The position numbers and the translations under genes were made by a program. Below the pieces are notes generated by a model. It ran no database searches. It was not told the DNA's origin and worked only from the letters and a program-made list of their open reading frames with translations. DNA of 64,000 nucleotides, taken from contig JAVBXK010000016.1 in assembly GCA_030824555.1 (NCBI GenBank), forward strand, positions 1 to 64,000, read 5' to 3'. This DNA comes from a bacterium. Lineage in GTDB: Bacteria > Pseudomonadota > Gammaproteobacteria > Burkholderiales > Burkholderiaceae_C. Numbering within the stretch: position 1 is the stretch's first letter; each line of letters opens with the position of its first letter. Below are positions 44,080 through 53,481 of the stretch, one piece after another.

Positions 44080-45486
44080 TTACGTATGGGCCAGTGCATC
44101 CACCACAGGCATGTGCACGGTTTTGCGGGCCACGGCGTAGCTGGCCAGCATGGTGAGGCTGACCATGGCCAGCAGCGTGGCCCCGTACAGCGTGGGGTCA
44201 ATGGCGATGTTCAGCGGGTAACCCACCGAGCGGCCGGGCGGTGGCGGCATGTTCACCGGCACCACGTACAGCAGCATGGCCACGCCCAGCGACAGGGCAG
44301 CACCCACCAGCGCCCCCACACCACCCAGCAACATGCCCTCCAGCCCCAAGGTGCGCAGCAGCTGGGATGGCAGCGTGCCCAGCGCGCGCAGGGTACCGAT
44401 TTCGCGGGTGCGCTCGATGATGGCCATGGCCATGGCATTGGTCACCACGAACACCACGATCACGCCAATGATGATGCCCAGCGCACCAAAAATACGGTTG
44501 TAAAGACCCTTCACCGCTTGATAGAAAACAGCTTGTTGCTCCCAGTTTTGCACTTCCAGCTCAGGGTGCAGTGCGGCCACACGCGCCTGGGCAGGCAAGG
44601 TGGATTCCATGCGATCCAGGAACACGCCCAGGCTGCTGACGCGATCGGTCACCAGCAGGCGCTGGGCCAGGGCCACGCTGGTGTACACGGCGCGTTTGTC
44701 CATTTCGGGCACGCCCGTGGTGAAGGTGCCTTTGACCACCACGTCCATGGCGTTCATGGCCCCTTCGGTGGTGCTGGCCAGCAGGGTCAGGCTGCTGCCG
44801 GGGGTGGCTTTCAGGCTGCGGGCCAGGGCCTCGCCCAGCATCACTTCCGTGGAATGGCCCCCAACCCTGGCTTCGCCAGGCCCCCCGAGGGGGTGCGCCC
44901 CGCCTTGGGGCGGCCCGGCGGCGGGGTCGGCGCTGTCAGATGTCAACACACTGCCCGAGGTCACGGTCAGGAAGGGGCCTTTCACCGCAAACTCGTTGTC
45001 GGGGTCCACGCCCACCGCCATCATCACGGTCGATTTGTCGCCGTTGCTGATGAGCCCGCTGAACACCACTTTGGGCAGCACTTGGCGCACCGCCGGGTCG
45101 GCCAGCAGTTGCTGGCGCAGCGTGTCCACGTTGCTCAGGCCGTGTTGCAGGGGCACGTCTTCGTCGGTTGTGAAGCTGGCCGGGGTGCCCAGCACCAGGT
45201 GGCCGGTGTCGCGCGCGGCGGCCTGCGCCAGCGCTTCGTAGGTGAACAGGGCAAACCCACCAGCCAGCAGGATGGCGGCGGTGCCCAGCGCGGCAATGGA
45301 CACCGTGACGGCCGAGCGCCTGCGGTTGCGCAGCGTGTTGTGCACCGCAAATTTCAGCCAGTGAGTCCAGCCGCTGAAAAGCGAGTGGGCCAAGGCACCC
45401 GATAACGTGCCTGTTGAAGTGCCCGATGACTTGCCCGCAGGCGTGTCAGCCAGGGTGTTCTCTGATGTGTGGTTTGACGCGTTCAT
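44080..45486 (-). CDS. FtsX-like (MacB/LolE-type) ABC permease
   Basis: 468 aa. One membrane segment near residue 60 (TVSIAALGTAAILLAGGFALF), a large periplasmic MacB-type domain, then three membrane segments with the FtsX signature RTREIGTLRALGTLPSQLLRTLGLEG. Such permeases extract lipoproteins or drive mechanotransmission rather than moving solutes. Residues about 185-208 (DSADPAAGPPQGGAHPLGG) come from GC-rich repeat B inserted in frame in the periplasmic domain. The start overlaps the ATPase stop (ATGA). Confidence 0.88.
   Translation of the reverse strand: MNASNHTSENTLADTPAGKSSGTSTGTLSGALAHSLFSGWTHWLKFAVHNTLRNRRRSAVTVSIAALGTAAILLAGGFALFTYEALAQAAARDTGHLVLGTPASFTTDEDVPLQHGLSNVDTLRQQLLADPAVRQVLPKVVFSGLISNGDKSTVMMAVGVDPDNEFAVKGPFLTVTSGSVLTSDSADPAAGPPQGGAHPLGGPGEARVGGHSTEVMLGEALARSLKATPGSSLTLLASTTEGAMNAMDVVVKGTFTTGVPEMDKRAVYTSVALAQRLLVTDRVSSLGVFLDRMESTLPAQARVAALHPELEVQNWEQQAVFYQAVKGLYNRIFGALGIIIGVIVVFVVTNAMAMAIIERTREIGTLRALGTLPSQLLRTLGLEGMLLGGVGALVGAALSLGVAMLLYVVPVNMPPPPGRSVGYPLNIAIDPTLYGATLLAMVSLTMLASYAVARKTVHMPVVDALAHT
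44856..44926. repeat. GC-rich repeat (family B) inside the permease gene
   Basis: CCCCCAACCCTGGCTTCGCC, CCCCCCGAGGGGGTGCGCC and GGGGCGGCCCGGCGGC; read on the minus strand this gives the same block order as 29099-29159. It contains the perfect hairpin GCCTGGCGAAGCCAGG and the palindrome CCCCCTCGGGGG. Frame is kept. Confidence 0.75.
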
Positions 45487-46238
45487 TGAATTCTCCCGTC
45501 CAGCAGGGCCACCACGCGGTCACAGCGGCGGGTCAGGCGGCTGTCGTGGGTGGCAATGACAAAGGCTGCGCCCTCGGCGTGGCCGCGCTCGCGCATCAGG
45601 TCCAGCACCTGGTCGGCGGTGTGGGAATCGAGGCTGGCGGTGGGCTCGTCGGCAATCACCAGCTTGGGGCGCTTGACCAGTGCGCGGGCAATGGCCACGC
45701 GCTGGCGTTGGCCGCCGCTGAGTGCGTCGGGCCTGTGGTGGGCGTGGTCAGCCAGGCCCACGGCGGCCAGCTGGGCGGCCACGCGCTCGCGCCGCTCGGC
45801 AGCGGGCACCCCGGTCAGGAACAGCGGGTAGTCCACGTTTTCGGCCACGGTCATCACGGGCACCAGGTTGAAGCTCTGGAACACAAAGCCCATGGCGTCG
45901 CGGCGCAGCAGGGTCAATTCGTCTTCGCTCAGGCCGTTGATGCGCTGGCCGTTCAGCTCGATGTCGCCGCTGTCTGCGGTGTCGATCAGCCCGCACAGGT
46001 TCAGGATGGTGCTTTTGCCGCTGCCCGATGGGCCGGTGAGCGCCAACAGCTCACCGCGCGCCACGCTCAGGTCCACGCCTTGCAGCGCGGGGATCACGTG
46101 TTCGCCCAGCCGGTAGGTTTTGTGCACACCGTGCAGCGCCACCACGGGGTGGTCACTGGCGGCAGACGTGCGATTTGGGTGGTGGGTGCCGGTGCGCTGC
46201 GCCGTGGCCACACCCGCTGTGTGCCAAGCCGCGCTCAT
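45483..46238 (-). CDS. ABC transporter ATPase (LolD/MacB type)
   Basis: 251 aa. Walker A GPSGSGKST near residue 69, Q-loop FVFQSFNLVP, signature LSGGQRQRVAIARAL and Walker B LVIADEPTASLD. The sequence class is that of LolD/FtsE/MacB ATPases that power FtsX-like permeases, matching the next gene. About 30 N-terminal residues precede the domain and are not conserved. Overlaps the upstream gene by four bases (ATGA). Confidence 0.92.
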   Translation of the reverse strand: MSAAWHTAGVATAQRTGTHHPNRTSAASDHPVVALHGVHKTYRLGEHVIPALQGVDLSVARGELLALTGPSGSGKSTILNLCGLIDTADSGDIELNGQRINGLSEDELTLLRRDAMGFVFQSFNLVPVMTVAENVDYPLFLTGVPAAERRERVAAQLAAVGLADHAHHRPDALSGGQRQRVAIARALVKRPKLVIADEPTASLDSHTADQVLDLMRERGHAEGAAFVIATHDSRLTRRCDRVVALLDGRIQ

Positions 46239-46789
46239 TGCGCCACCCCAGCCAGCTTGGCTTGCACTGCGGCCTTTTGTACCGAGGCCTGAAACGCTTT
46301 GGGCGTGCCGGCCAGTGCCGGGCTGGCCAGCAGGTCTTTCACCAGCTTCACGCCGCGCTCGTGGCGGTTCATGAAACTGGGCACCGCCAGAAACGTGTTG
46401 GCGGCCACCAGCTTCACTTCCAGGTTGCCGGGGGTGCCGTTTTGCACCACTGCGCTGTGGGCGGGGGTGAGCATGGCCAGCGCCTTGTCCAGCTGGGCCA
46501 GGCCGTCTTCGGCGTGGGCCATCTTCTTCCAGGGCAGCCAGGTGGTGGTGGCCTTCATGCTGGTAGCGGCACCGCTGTAGGCCATCAGCACGGGGTTGGT
46601 GGGCTCGGTTTTCAGCAACGCGGCAAATGCATCGGCAGCCCTGTCAATGGCCGACGTGTCGCCCCCACCTGCTTGCATGAATGTGGCAAACGCGGGCTGA
46701 AACGCCTCTTCGGGCACGGCATGGGCCGACAGGGGGAAGGTGGCGGCCGATGCGGCAAACAGGGCAGACAACAACAGGGGTTTGAACAT
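46235..46789 (-). CDS. Periplasmic helical protein, first gene of the ABC operon
   Basis: 184 aa. Signal peptide (MFKPLLLSALFAASAATFPLSAHA). The mature part is helical and TPR-like (IDRAADAFAALLKTEPTNPVLMAYSGAA). It leads the operon of ATPase, permease, LolA-like and barrel genes and overlaps the ATPase start, so it probably acts in the same envelope pathway, perhaps as an adaptor. No named family recognised. Confidence 0.7.
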   Translation of the reverse strand: MFKPLLLSALFAASAATFPLSAHAVPEEAFQPAFATFMQAGGGDTSAIDRAADAFAALLKTEPTNPVLMAYSGAATSMKATTTWLPWKKMAHAEDGLAQLDKALAMLTPAHSAVVQNGTPGNLEVKLVAANTFLAVPSFMNRHERGVKLVKDLLASPALAGTPKAFQASVQKAAVQAKLAGVAQ

Positions 46790-46938
46790 GCGGGGCTCCT
46801 GGCAAGCGGTGGATGAATGCCGCCAGTGTTCCGCCCCGCCCGCCCCCGTGCACCCGGTTTGCGACGAAATGAACCCGGCGGGCCGCGAAATGCAGCCACG
46901 CCGGGTTGAATGTCAAACGTCAGTGAGTGCGCTGCAGG

Positions 46939-47424
46939 TCAGCGGCGGTCCCAGTCACCACGACCACCGCGACCGTCTCCGCCATGCCGCCCGCCGCCAT
47001 GGGCATACGGGCTCGGGTGCCGGTCATCGCGATACCCATGGTGGCGATGTGGGTGAGGCGGCGGGGCCACATGGTGTGGCCGATGGCCCCAGGGTACGGG
47101 CGTGTACACGCGAGCAGGCGGTGCATAAACCGGTGCGGGGTAAACAGGGTAGGCAGGGTAAGCCGAGTAAGCCACTGCGGGGTACACCGGGTTGGGGTAC
47201 ACCGCCACAGGCCGGTGCTCGCCCACCACAATGGCCCCGCCCGGCACGTGCACGCCGAAAGACCAGTTCACGCCATTGGCCTGGGCGGGCGAAAACAAAA
47301 CGCTTGCTGTCCACACACCCAGCGCCAGCAGCGCAAGGGTCCAACGGCCCAGGCTGGGCCACAGCGCCACGTCGTGAACGGGCATGGAGGCAGGAAAAGA
47401 GGTGGCTTCGGGCAGACGGGACAT
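46939..47424 (-). CDS. Pro/Tyr/His/Gly-rich secreted protein
   Basis: 161 aa. A hydrophobic segment (WTLALLALGVWTASVLF) works as a signal anchor or signal peptide ending at PAQA; then VNWSFGVHVPGGAIVVGEHRPVAVYPNP, a low-complexity PVYPA/YPAYP stretch, and a tail rich in His, Gly, Asp and Arg. Proteins of this layout (VxFGVxxPGxxVVxG followed by YPxPxY) are common envelope proteins of unknown function in Burkholderiales. The His-rich tail could bind metal. The start at the ATG at 47424 follows AGGAG. Confidence 0.7.
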   Translation of the reverse strand: MSRLPEATSFPASMPVHDVALWPSLGRWTLALLALGVWTASVLFSPAQANGVNWSFGVHVPGGAIVVGEHRPVAVYPNPVYPAVAYSAYPAYPVYPAPVYAPPARVYTPVPWGHRPHHVAPPPHPHRHHGYRDDRHPSPYAHGGGRHGGDGRGGRGDWDRR

Positions 47425-47496
47425 GGTGAACTCCTTGCAGGTACAGGCCAACTCAGCAGCCCGTCCCTGTATTTCACGGCCAAACCCGCCCGCGCC

Positions 47497-48648
47497 TCAC
47501 TTTCCGGCCCGCAGAACCGTTGCAAAAGGTAACCGCAACCGTGGGCTGGCCCCAGCATGGGCACGCCCGCTGCTCCAGCGGCGCAAGGGCACTTCCACCG
47601 CGTGGTGGAACGCGGCACCGGCGGCCACACTGCCCACCCAGGCCAGCAGCACACCAGCGGTCTGGAAATACACGTCGGCAAGGCCAAAGCGTGAAACAGC
47701 CGCGTTCACCACCAGGCCCACGGGGAAGTTCATCAGGAACACCCCGTAAGAAATTTTGCCCAGGTAGCCCAACACGCGGCTCTGCGGCCACGTGTACAGC
47801 CAGCCTTTGGCCTGTGTGATGGCCAGAACGGCAGCCACGCCCAGCGCCAGCGCGATGCGGGTTCTGAAATCCAGCGCCAAAGCAGCCAGCGCCAGGCCGG
47901 TGCCCAGCACGATCAGGCCCGTTTGCAGCTTGCCAGCAGGCAGGTTGCCCACCCAGTAAGCCACCGCACCCGCCGCGTAGGCCCCGAAGAAATACACCGC
48001 CCAGTTGTCATAGTCAGCGTCCAAGTTGAAGAACCACAGCGACGCCAGGCCCACCCCCAACACCAACAGCAACGTGGGCCATGCGCGCGGGGCGGCAGGG
48101 GCCCCCGCAGTCGTGGGCAATGCCCGGTCGGCCCACCGCCGCCCCAGCCACAGCAGGCTCAACATGAGCGCAAACAACTGGAAGTCGATGGCCACGTACC
48201 ACACGCCGGCAGACAGCGAATCGAACCCCAGCACACTGTGCAGCAACAGTGCGTGCGTCAAAAACTGCAGGGGCTCGGGGGCGTCGGGCACGCTGTGGTG
48301 CGTCATCCACTGGCGGGCCAGCCAGGCGCATGCAATGGCCACCAGCAACGCCACGGCATAGGGCACCACGATGGTCAGGTAGCGGTGGCGCAACAGCCCC
48401 CACGGGTTGCCACCCGCAAACACGCCCTTGGGTGCCAGCGAACGCACCGCCAAATACCCGCTGACCACCAGAAACACCTGCACAGCCAGGCGGCCATCCT
48501 GGCTCAACCAGCCGACAAGCCCCGGCAAAACCGTGTGGGTCCAGTCAGACATGGGGCCATAAAAAGCCAGGTGATGCAGAACGATGAATTGCGATGCCAC
48601 GGCCTTGAAGGCATCGATCAGGGGCATGCGGTTGCGAAGGGCGCTCAT
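47497..48648 (-). CDS. Acyltransferase 3 family membrane protein
   Basis: 383 aa with about ten membrane segments. Begins LIDAFKAVASQFIVLHHLAFYG, where the His in the first transmembrane helix is the conserved catalytic residue of the family, and continues with LAVQVFLVVSGYLA. These proteins acetylate or succinylate surface glycans such as O-antigen. The substrate is unknown and there are no polysaccharide genes next to it. Single gene. Confidence 0.88.
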   Translation of the reverse strand: MSALRNRMPLIDAFKAVASQFIVLHHLAFYGPMSDWTHTVLPGLVGWLSQDGRLAVQVFLVVSGYLAVRSLAPKGVFAGGNPWGLLRHRYLTIVVPYAVALLVAIACAWLARQWMTHHSVPDAPEPLQFLTHALLLHSVLGFDSLSAGVWYVAIDFQLFALMLSLLWLGRRWADRALPTTAGAPAAPRAWPTLLLVLGVGLASLWFFNLDADYDNWAVYFFGAYAAGAVAYWVGNLPAGKLQTGLIVLGTGLALAALALDFRTRIALALGVAAVLAITQAKGWLYTWPQSRVLGYLGKISYGVFLMNFPVGLVVNAAVSRFGLADVYFQTAGVLLAWVGSVAAGAAFHHAVEVPLRRWSSGRAHAGASPRLRLPFATVLRAGK

Positions 48649-48769
48649 GTACTGGCAGAGTGTGAAAATGGTGTGAATTCAGGGTTTTTACCTGCACATT
48701 GTCCCTGAAACAGTCAAAAAACGCCAAGGCTGGCTGCCCATGCCCGGCATCGCGTGCACCGTACCCGGC

Positions 48770-49972
48770 TCAGTTCACCCCAGCCAAGGGTTGCAATGCA
48801 GCGGGCAACCACTGGGCCAAGTGCTGGCGAATGCGCGCTTCGTGGCGCTGCCACCACACCCCCAACGCCACCACACCCAGCCCCAGCAAGCTGAGCACGA
48901 AGCTGAAGGTCAACGAATCATTGAACACCCGCGCAGCCAAATAACCCAGGTAAATGGCTACGCCCAACCCACCGAAAACCGTGAACACCCGGCGGTTGAT
49001 GGCCGCGCCCCAAAACACCAGCACCAGGTTGATCAGGCAATAGATGGCCTTGCCCAACTCTGAACTGCTGTCGCGCAAGCTCAAACCGGCCCAAAACATG
49101 GCTGCGCCAAAGATGTACAGCCAAAAGGCAAAGTCTTGCCGGTCTTCTGGGTCGGTGGCCAGGCGGCAGCGCAAATCCACCCAAACGGCCAGCGCACACG
49201 TGAACAGGCCCGACACCAGCGAAAAGTCGCGCGTGAACTGCCAGTCAAACCCCTCGGTCTGCATGACCAGGTGACACAGGTCAAGGCTGATGTACCACAG
49301 CGTCACGGCCACCGGCATCACCATAAAGGGCAGCCGGTAGGCACGCAGCATCACCGCCGCTGCAGCCATGGTGGCGAATTCAAGCGTCAGCCAGCGCCAG
49401 TTGATGTGGCGGTGGTAGGTGGCAAACACGTCGCTGCCGCCTGCGGGCCACAGGCCCATGCCCACCTGCACGCTCCACACCACCAGCGGAACCAGGCACA
49501 CCGCCAGCGTGGCCAGAATGCCCGCAGGCACCAGCAGCTGCCGTTCTTTGAGGTGCTTGGCCACACGCAAAGCCCCAAACAAATACGCACTGGCAATGGC
49601 CGTACTGCCCCACGGCCCCAGCATGGCCCAGCCATAGGTCATGAACAGGCTCATGGCACCGATGGCCAGCAAACCGCCAAAGTAGTACAGCACGTGCGCA
49701 AACGAGAAGCGGGCCGCTTCAATGCCCGCCGCCGGGCCCGCCACCGGCTGGCGGTGCGCGCGTTGCACACGGCGCGGGTTGCCGGGGTCGGCCCATTCGG
49801 CCCACAGGGCATGGGCTTCGGTGGGGTTGATGGCCCCCTTGCGCACGGCAACCTCTATGTCGCTCCAGCTCAGCTGCACCTGCACATGGGGGGCAAACAC
49901 ATCCCCCACTTTGGTGTCGAGCCAAAGGGTGGATTCAGCCACGGGCACGGTATCGGGGGCGTCTCGTTTCAT
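48770..49972 (-). CDS. Polytopic membrane protein (DUF2157-like)
   Basis: 400 aa. A soluble N-terminal part of about 90 residues (VQVQLSWSDIEVAVRKGAINPTEAHALWAEWADP) is followed by about ten membrane helices. The N-terminal segment resembles the helical start of DUF2157 membrane proteins, but the assignment is tentative. It is divergent from glnS, with 78 bases between the start codons. Start ATG at 49972 (MKRDAPD) is chosen over an upstream in-frame codon. Function unknown. Confidence 0.7.
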   Translation of the reverse strand: MKRDAPDTVPVAESTLWLDTKVGDVFAPHVQVQLSWSDIEVAVRKGAINPTEAHALWAEWADPGNPRRVQRAHRQPVAGPAAGIEAARFSFAHVLYYFGGLLAIGAMSLFMTYGWAMLGPWGSTAIASAYLFGALRVAKHLKERQLLVPAGILATLAVCLVPLVVWSVQVGMGLWPAGGSDVFATYHRHINWRWLTLEFATMAAAAVMLRAYRLPFMVMPVAVTLWYISLDLCHLVMQTEGFDWQFTRDFSLVSGLFTCALAVWVDLRCRLATDPEDRQDFAFWLYIFGAAMFWAGLSLRDSSSELGKAIYCLINLVLVFWGAAINRRVFTVFGGLGVAIYLGYLAARVFNDSLTFSFVLSLLGLGVVALGVWWQRHEARIRQHLAQWLPAALQPLAGVN

Positions 49973-50050
49973 GGGGTGGGGGAATGTCAGAAAACCGCTG
50001 CAGGCGGCAGAGCCCACCCTGTGCAGGCAGGCCTCTCATAGAATCCAAAT

Positions 50051-51889
50051 ATGAATTCTCCCACCAACACCCCAGCCGCCACAAACCACACCCAGACTGA
50101 CGAAACTGCTCCCGCAAAGGTGAGCAACTTCCTCAGGCAGATCATTGAAAAAGACCTGGACCAGGGCACCTACGCCCAACGCCAATGGGCAGGCACCCCC
50201 GGCGACGCAGCCCACCACGCCGCTGGCCCGCTGGACCCGGCCAAAATCCGCACCCGCTTCCCGCCCGAGCCCAACGGCTATCTGCACGTGGGCCACGCCA
50301 AAAGCATTTGCTTGAACTTCGGGCTGGCACGCGACTACGGCGGCGTGTGCCACATGCGCTTTGACGACACCAACCCCGAAAAAGAAGACACCGAATACGT
50401 CAACAGCATTCTGGACGCCGTGCAGTGGCTGGGCTTTGGCTGGGAAGCCAACGGCCAGAACCACTTGTTCCAGGCCAGTGACTACTTCGACTTCATGTAC
50501 CGCGCAGCGGAATACCTGATTGAAGCCGGCCACGCCTACGTGGACGAGCAAACGCCAGAGGAAATGCGCGCCAACCGGGGCGACTTTGGCAAACCCGGCG
50601 TGGACAGCCCCTTCCGCACCCGCACCCCAGCCGACAACCTGGCCCGCTTCCGCGAAATGCGCGACGGCGTGCACCCAGACGGCAGCATGGTGTTGCGCGC
50701 CAAAATCGACATGGCCAGCCCCAACATCAACATGCGGGACCCGGCCATTTACCGCATTCGCCGTGCCACGCACCACAACACGGGCGACAAATGGTGCATT
50801 TACCCCATGTACACCTTTGCGCACCCCATTGAGGACGCGCTGGAGCAAATTACCCACAGCATTTGCACGCTGGAGTTTGAAGACCAACGCCCGTTTTACG
50901 ACTGGCTGATGGAGCGCTTGGCAGAGGGAGGCCTGCTGGCCGCCCCCGCGCCCAAGCAGTACGAATTTGCCCGCCTGAACCTGACGTATGTGATTACCAG
51001 CAAACGCAAACTGGCCGCACTGGTGAACGAAGGCAAGGTCAACGGCTGGGACGACCCCCGCATGCCAACAATAGTCGGCCTGCGCCGCCGGGGCTACACC
51101 CCTGCCGCGCTGCAAGCTTTTGCCGAACGCATTGGCGTGACCAAAAGCGACAGCTGGATTGACTACAGCACCCTGGAAGGCTGCCTGCGCGAAGACCTGG
51201 AGCTGAAAGCCCACCGCGGCATGGCCGTGCTGAACCCCGTGAAACTGGTGCTGACCAACTGGGACGAGGTGTTTGCCGCACAAGGCGGCGCAGCCTACCT
51301 GGACCCCTGCACCCTGCCCGCCCTGCCCCACCCACCCGAAGGCACCGAAAGCCCGGTGCGCCACTTCACCATAGGCAAAGAGGTGTGGATTGAGCGGGAA
51401 GACTTTGAAGAAGTGCCCCCCAAGGGCTACAAGCGCCTGTTCCCTGGCAACAAGGTGCGCCTGAAGGGTGGCCATGTGATCGAGTGCACCGGCTGCACCA
51501 AAGATGCCAACGGCGTGATTACCGAAGTGCTGGCCACCGTGGTGCCCGACACCAAAAGCGGCACCCCCGGCGCAGACAGCGTCAAGGTGAAAGCCGCCAT
51601 CACCTGGGTGGGCGTGGCCGACGGTGTCAGCGCCGAAGTGCGTATGTACGACCGCCTGTTTGTGGACGCCCAGCCCGACGCAGGCGGCAAAGACTTTCTG
51701 GAAAGCCTGAACCCCAACAGCCTGAAAGTGGTGACCGCGATCGTGGAGCCGTCACTGGCCAACGCTCAGCCCGACCAGAAGTTTCAGTTTGAGCGGCACG
51801 GGTACTTTGTGGCCGACCGGGTGGACCACGCAGCGGGCAAGCCGGTGTTCAACTTGGCGGTAGGGTTGAAGGACAGTTGGGGGAAGTAA
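50051..51889 (+). CDS. glnS: Glutaminyl-tRNA synthetase
   Basis: 612 aa class I synthetase. The HIGH motif is PEPNGYLHVGHAKSI near residue 74, FDDTNPEKED near 97 is specific for GlnRS, and the KMSKS loop is VITSKRKL near 315. C-terminal anticodon-binding barrels follow (ECTGCTKDANGVITEV). About 25 extra residues at the N terminus are variable. The presence of GlnRS fits a beta-proteobacterium. The gene appears intact and single. Its 3' end marks the left border of the accessory island. Confidence 0.96.
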   Translation: MNSPTNTPAATNHTQTDETAPAKVSNFLRQIIEKDLDQGTYAQRQWAGTPGDAAHHAAGPLDPAKIRTRFPPEPNGYLHVGHAKSICLNFGLARDYGGVCHMRFDDTNPEKEDTEYVNSILDAVQWLGFGWEANGQNHLFQASDYFDFMYRAAEYLIEAGHAYVDEQTPEEMRANRGDFGKPGVDSPFRTRTPADNLARFREMRDGVHPDGSMVLRAKIDMASPNINMRDPAIYRIRRATHHNTGDKWCIYPMYTFAHPIEDALEQITHSICTLEFEDQRPFYDWLMERLAEGGLLAAPAPKQYEFARLNLTYVITSKRKLAALVNEGKVNGWDDPRMPTIVGLRRRGYTPAALQAFAERIGVTKSDSWIDYSTLEGCLREDLELKAHRGMAVLNPVKLVLTNWDEVFAAQGGAAYLDPCTLPALPHPPEGTESPVRHFTIGKEVWIEREDFEEVPPKGYKRLFPGNKVRLKGGHVIECTGCTKDANGVITEVLATVVPDTKSGTPGADSVKVKAAITWVGVADGVSAEVRMYDRLFVDAQPDAGGKDFLESLNPNSLKVVTAIVEPSLANAQPDQKFQFERHGYFVADRVDHAAGKPVFNLAVGLKDSWGK

Positions 51890-51931
51890 TCCTGCACTAA
51901 AACTAATTGGCTAAATCAACTTCATGGTGAG

Positions 51932-53479
51932 ATGACAATGGAATTCCTGCAGCTACGCAATATACGAAGTCTTACCAATACAGGAAAAATTAGACTCGCC
52001 CCAATCACGCTCCTCGTTGGGCAAAACAGCTCTGGGAAAAGTACTTTCGCCCGTTTCTTCCCCATGCTTAAGCAAGGTGCCGAAGCGAGAACACGCGAAC
52101 CTTTTCTTTGGCTCGGGAGGTTAGTCGATTTTGGAAGTGTGCAAGAAGCGATCAGCAGATTCGCCGAAGATCACAGCTTAGGCATAACACTTTGCATATC
52201 CGTTTCCAGCGATTTTCTTGATGCGCGAAGAAGAACACTGTCAAGTTTTGCGCAAAGAATTTCTACTGAATTAGTTACCCTTTCTATCGACTACAGTTTT
52301 CGAGATCAACACGAAACCTCGCCCACATATAAATATTCCATTCAGTATAGAGACCAAAAAATAGTATTAACAATCAACGATATCGGAAAGATACAATCGC
52401 TCCACATCAACGGAAAAGATCATTCAGATCTAGCTGCCAATACTGCTTTAGTTTCATCATGGCTGGGTCCATTTCCTGCATTTGAATTACTCGAAGTTGA
52501 AACCGTAGGCACCAAAAGTGTTTATGCCGAACTACTGAAGTTTGTAAGAGGGAACTTGGATGCTAGAACCGGAATCGATAGAGCACAACGACTGGCAAGA
52601 GCACTTGCTGTAGGCCCTATTTCAAATTTATACAACCGCGCAATTGAGGCACCAGCGGGAGACGAATATTGGCGCCGACAAATTAGAGCATGGGGACCAA
52701 AGTCGTCGTGGTTACGACAACTTGGCGAACTCGTCGTCGCATACCAGTTTTTTAGTGAAATTAGCGGCAGTGTCGCCTTACTAGTTCGCCGGCAGCTGAC
52801 GAATATTCGTTACATTACACCATTAAGAGCTAGTGCAGAGCGCTATTATAGACTTCAAGGTCTATCGGTCGAAGAGATAGACCCTCAGGGACAGAATATA
52901 GCTATGTATTTGCATAATCTTTCTCAAAGTGAGAAAGATAATTTCAGCTCTTGGATGCAGCAATATTTCGGCGTAGAAGTAACTACACGACCTAGTCAAG
53001 GACACGTGTCGCTTTTCTTAAAGGACCGCTCAACAAATCAAGTTGGCTACAACTTAGCTGATACTGGATTCGGTTACTCCCAAATGCTTCCAATTTTGGT
53101 TCAATTATGGAGTGTCGGAGCCAAAAAGCGCAGCGGCTCATTAGGTGCCGTACCAACTATTTTTGCAATTGAACAGCCTGAACTTCATCTCCACCCAAAA
53201 TTACAGGCCAAGATGGCTGACGTTTTTCTTAATGCAATATCCGCAGCCAGAGAGATTGGCGTAGACCTTAGGTTGGTGATCGAGACCCATAGCGAACAGA
53301 TCGTCAGTGCGCTTGGCATCAGAATTGCGCAGGGAGATAGCAAACCTACGGACGTTAATGTTGTTCTCTTTGAGAAAGAGAGTATGAATAGTCCAACTAC
53401 AGTCAGGGAAACGTCCTTTACAGAGAATGGAATGCTGCAATCTTGGCCTTATGGCTTCTTTGAAGCGGATATTCGATAA
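51932..53479 (+). CDS. OLD/AAA15-type ATPase (DUF3696-like), island gene 1
   Basis: 515 aa. Walker A GQNSSGKST at residues 28-36 after a typical SMC-like N terminus (LQLRNIRSLTNTGKIRLAPITLLV); a long insertion of about 300 residues; DTGFGYSQMLPILVQLW; Walker B AIEQPELHLHPKLQAKMAD; and the switch ETHSEQIV. This architecture belongs to the COG4938/DUF3696 branch of OLD-like ATPases, common in defence islands. No TOPRIM domain is fused. The next gene, two bases on, has TOPRIM-like motifs, so the pair could be a split OLD-like system. AT-rich compared with glnS and DUF924 on either side, a sign of transfer. A second ATG at 51938 fits GGTGAG spacing better and may be the true start. Confidence 0.85.
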   Translation: MTMEFLQLRNIRSLTNTGKIRLAPITLLVGQNSSGKSTFARFFPMLKQGAEARTREPFLWLGRLVDFGSVQEAISRFAEDHSLGITLCISVSSDFLDARRRTLSSFAQRISTELVTLSIDYSFRDQHETSPTYKYSIQYRDQKIVLTINDIGKIQSLHINGKDHSDLAANTALVSSWLGPFPAFELLEVETVGTKSVYAELLKFVRGNLDARTGIDRAQRLARALAVGPISNLYNRAIEAPAGDEYWRRQIRAWGPKSSWLRQLGELVVAYQFFSEISGSVALLVRRQLTNIRYITPLRASAERYYRLQGLSVEEIDPQGQNIAMYLHNLSQSEKDNFSSWMQQYFGVEVTTRPSQGHVSLFLKDRSTNQVGYNLADTGFGYSQMLPILVQLWSVGAKKRSGSLGAVPTIFAIEQPELHLHPKLQAKMADVFLNAISAAREIGVDLRLVIETHSEQIVSALGIRIAQGDSKPTDVNVVLFEKESMNSPTTVRETSFTENGMLQSWPYGFFEADIR

Positions 53480-53481
53480 AG

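Noticed and set aside
43618-45405. A 595-codon plus-strand frame opposite the permease
   Set aside because: His/Gln/Gly-rich low-complexity product, typical of antisense to GC-rich coding; the minus strand has clear FtsX motifs.
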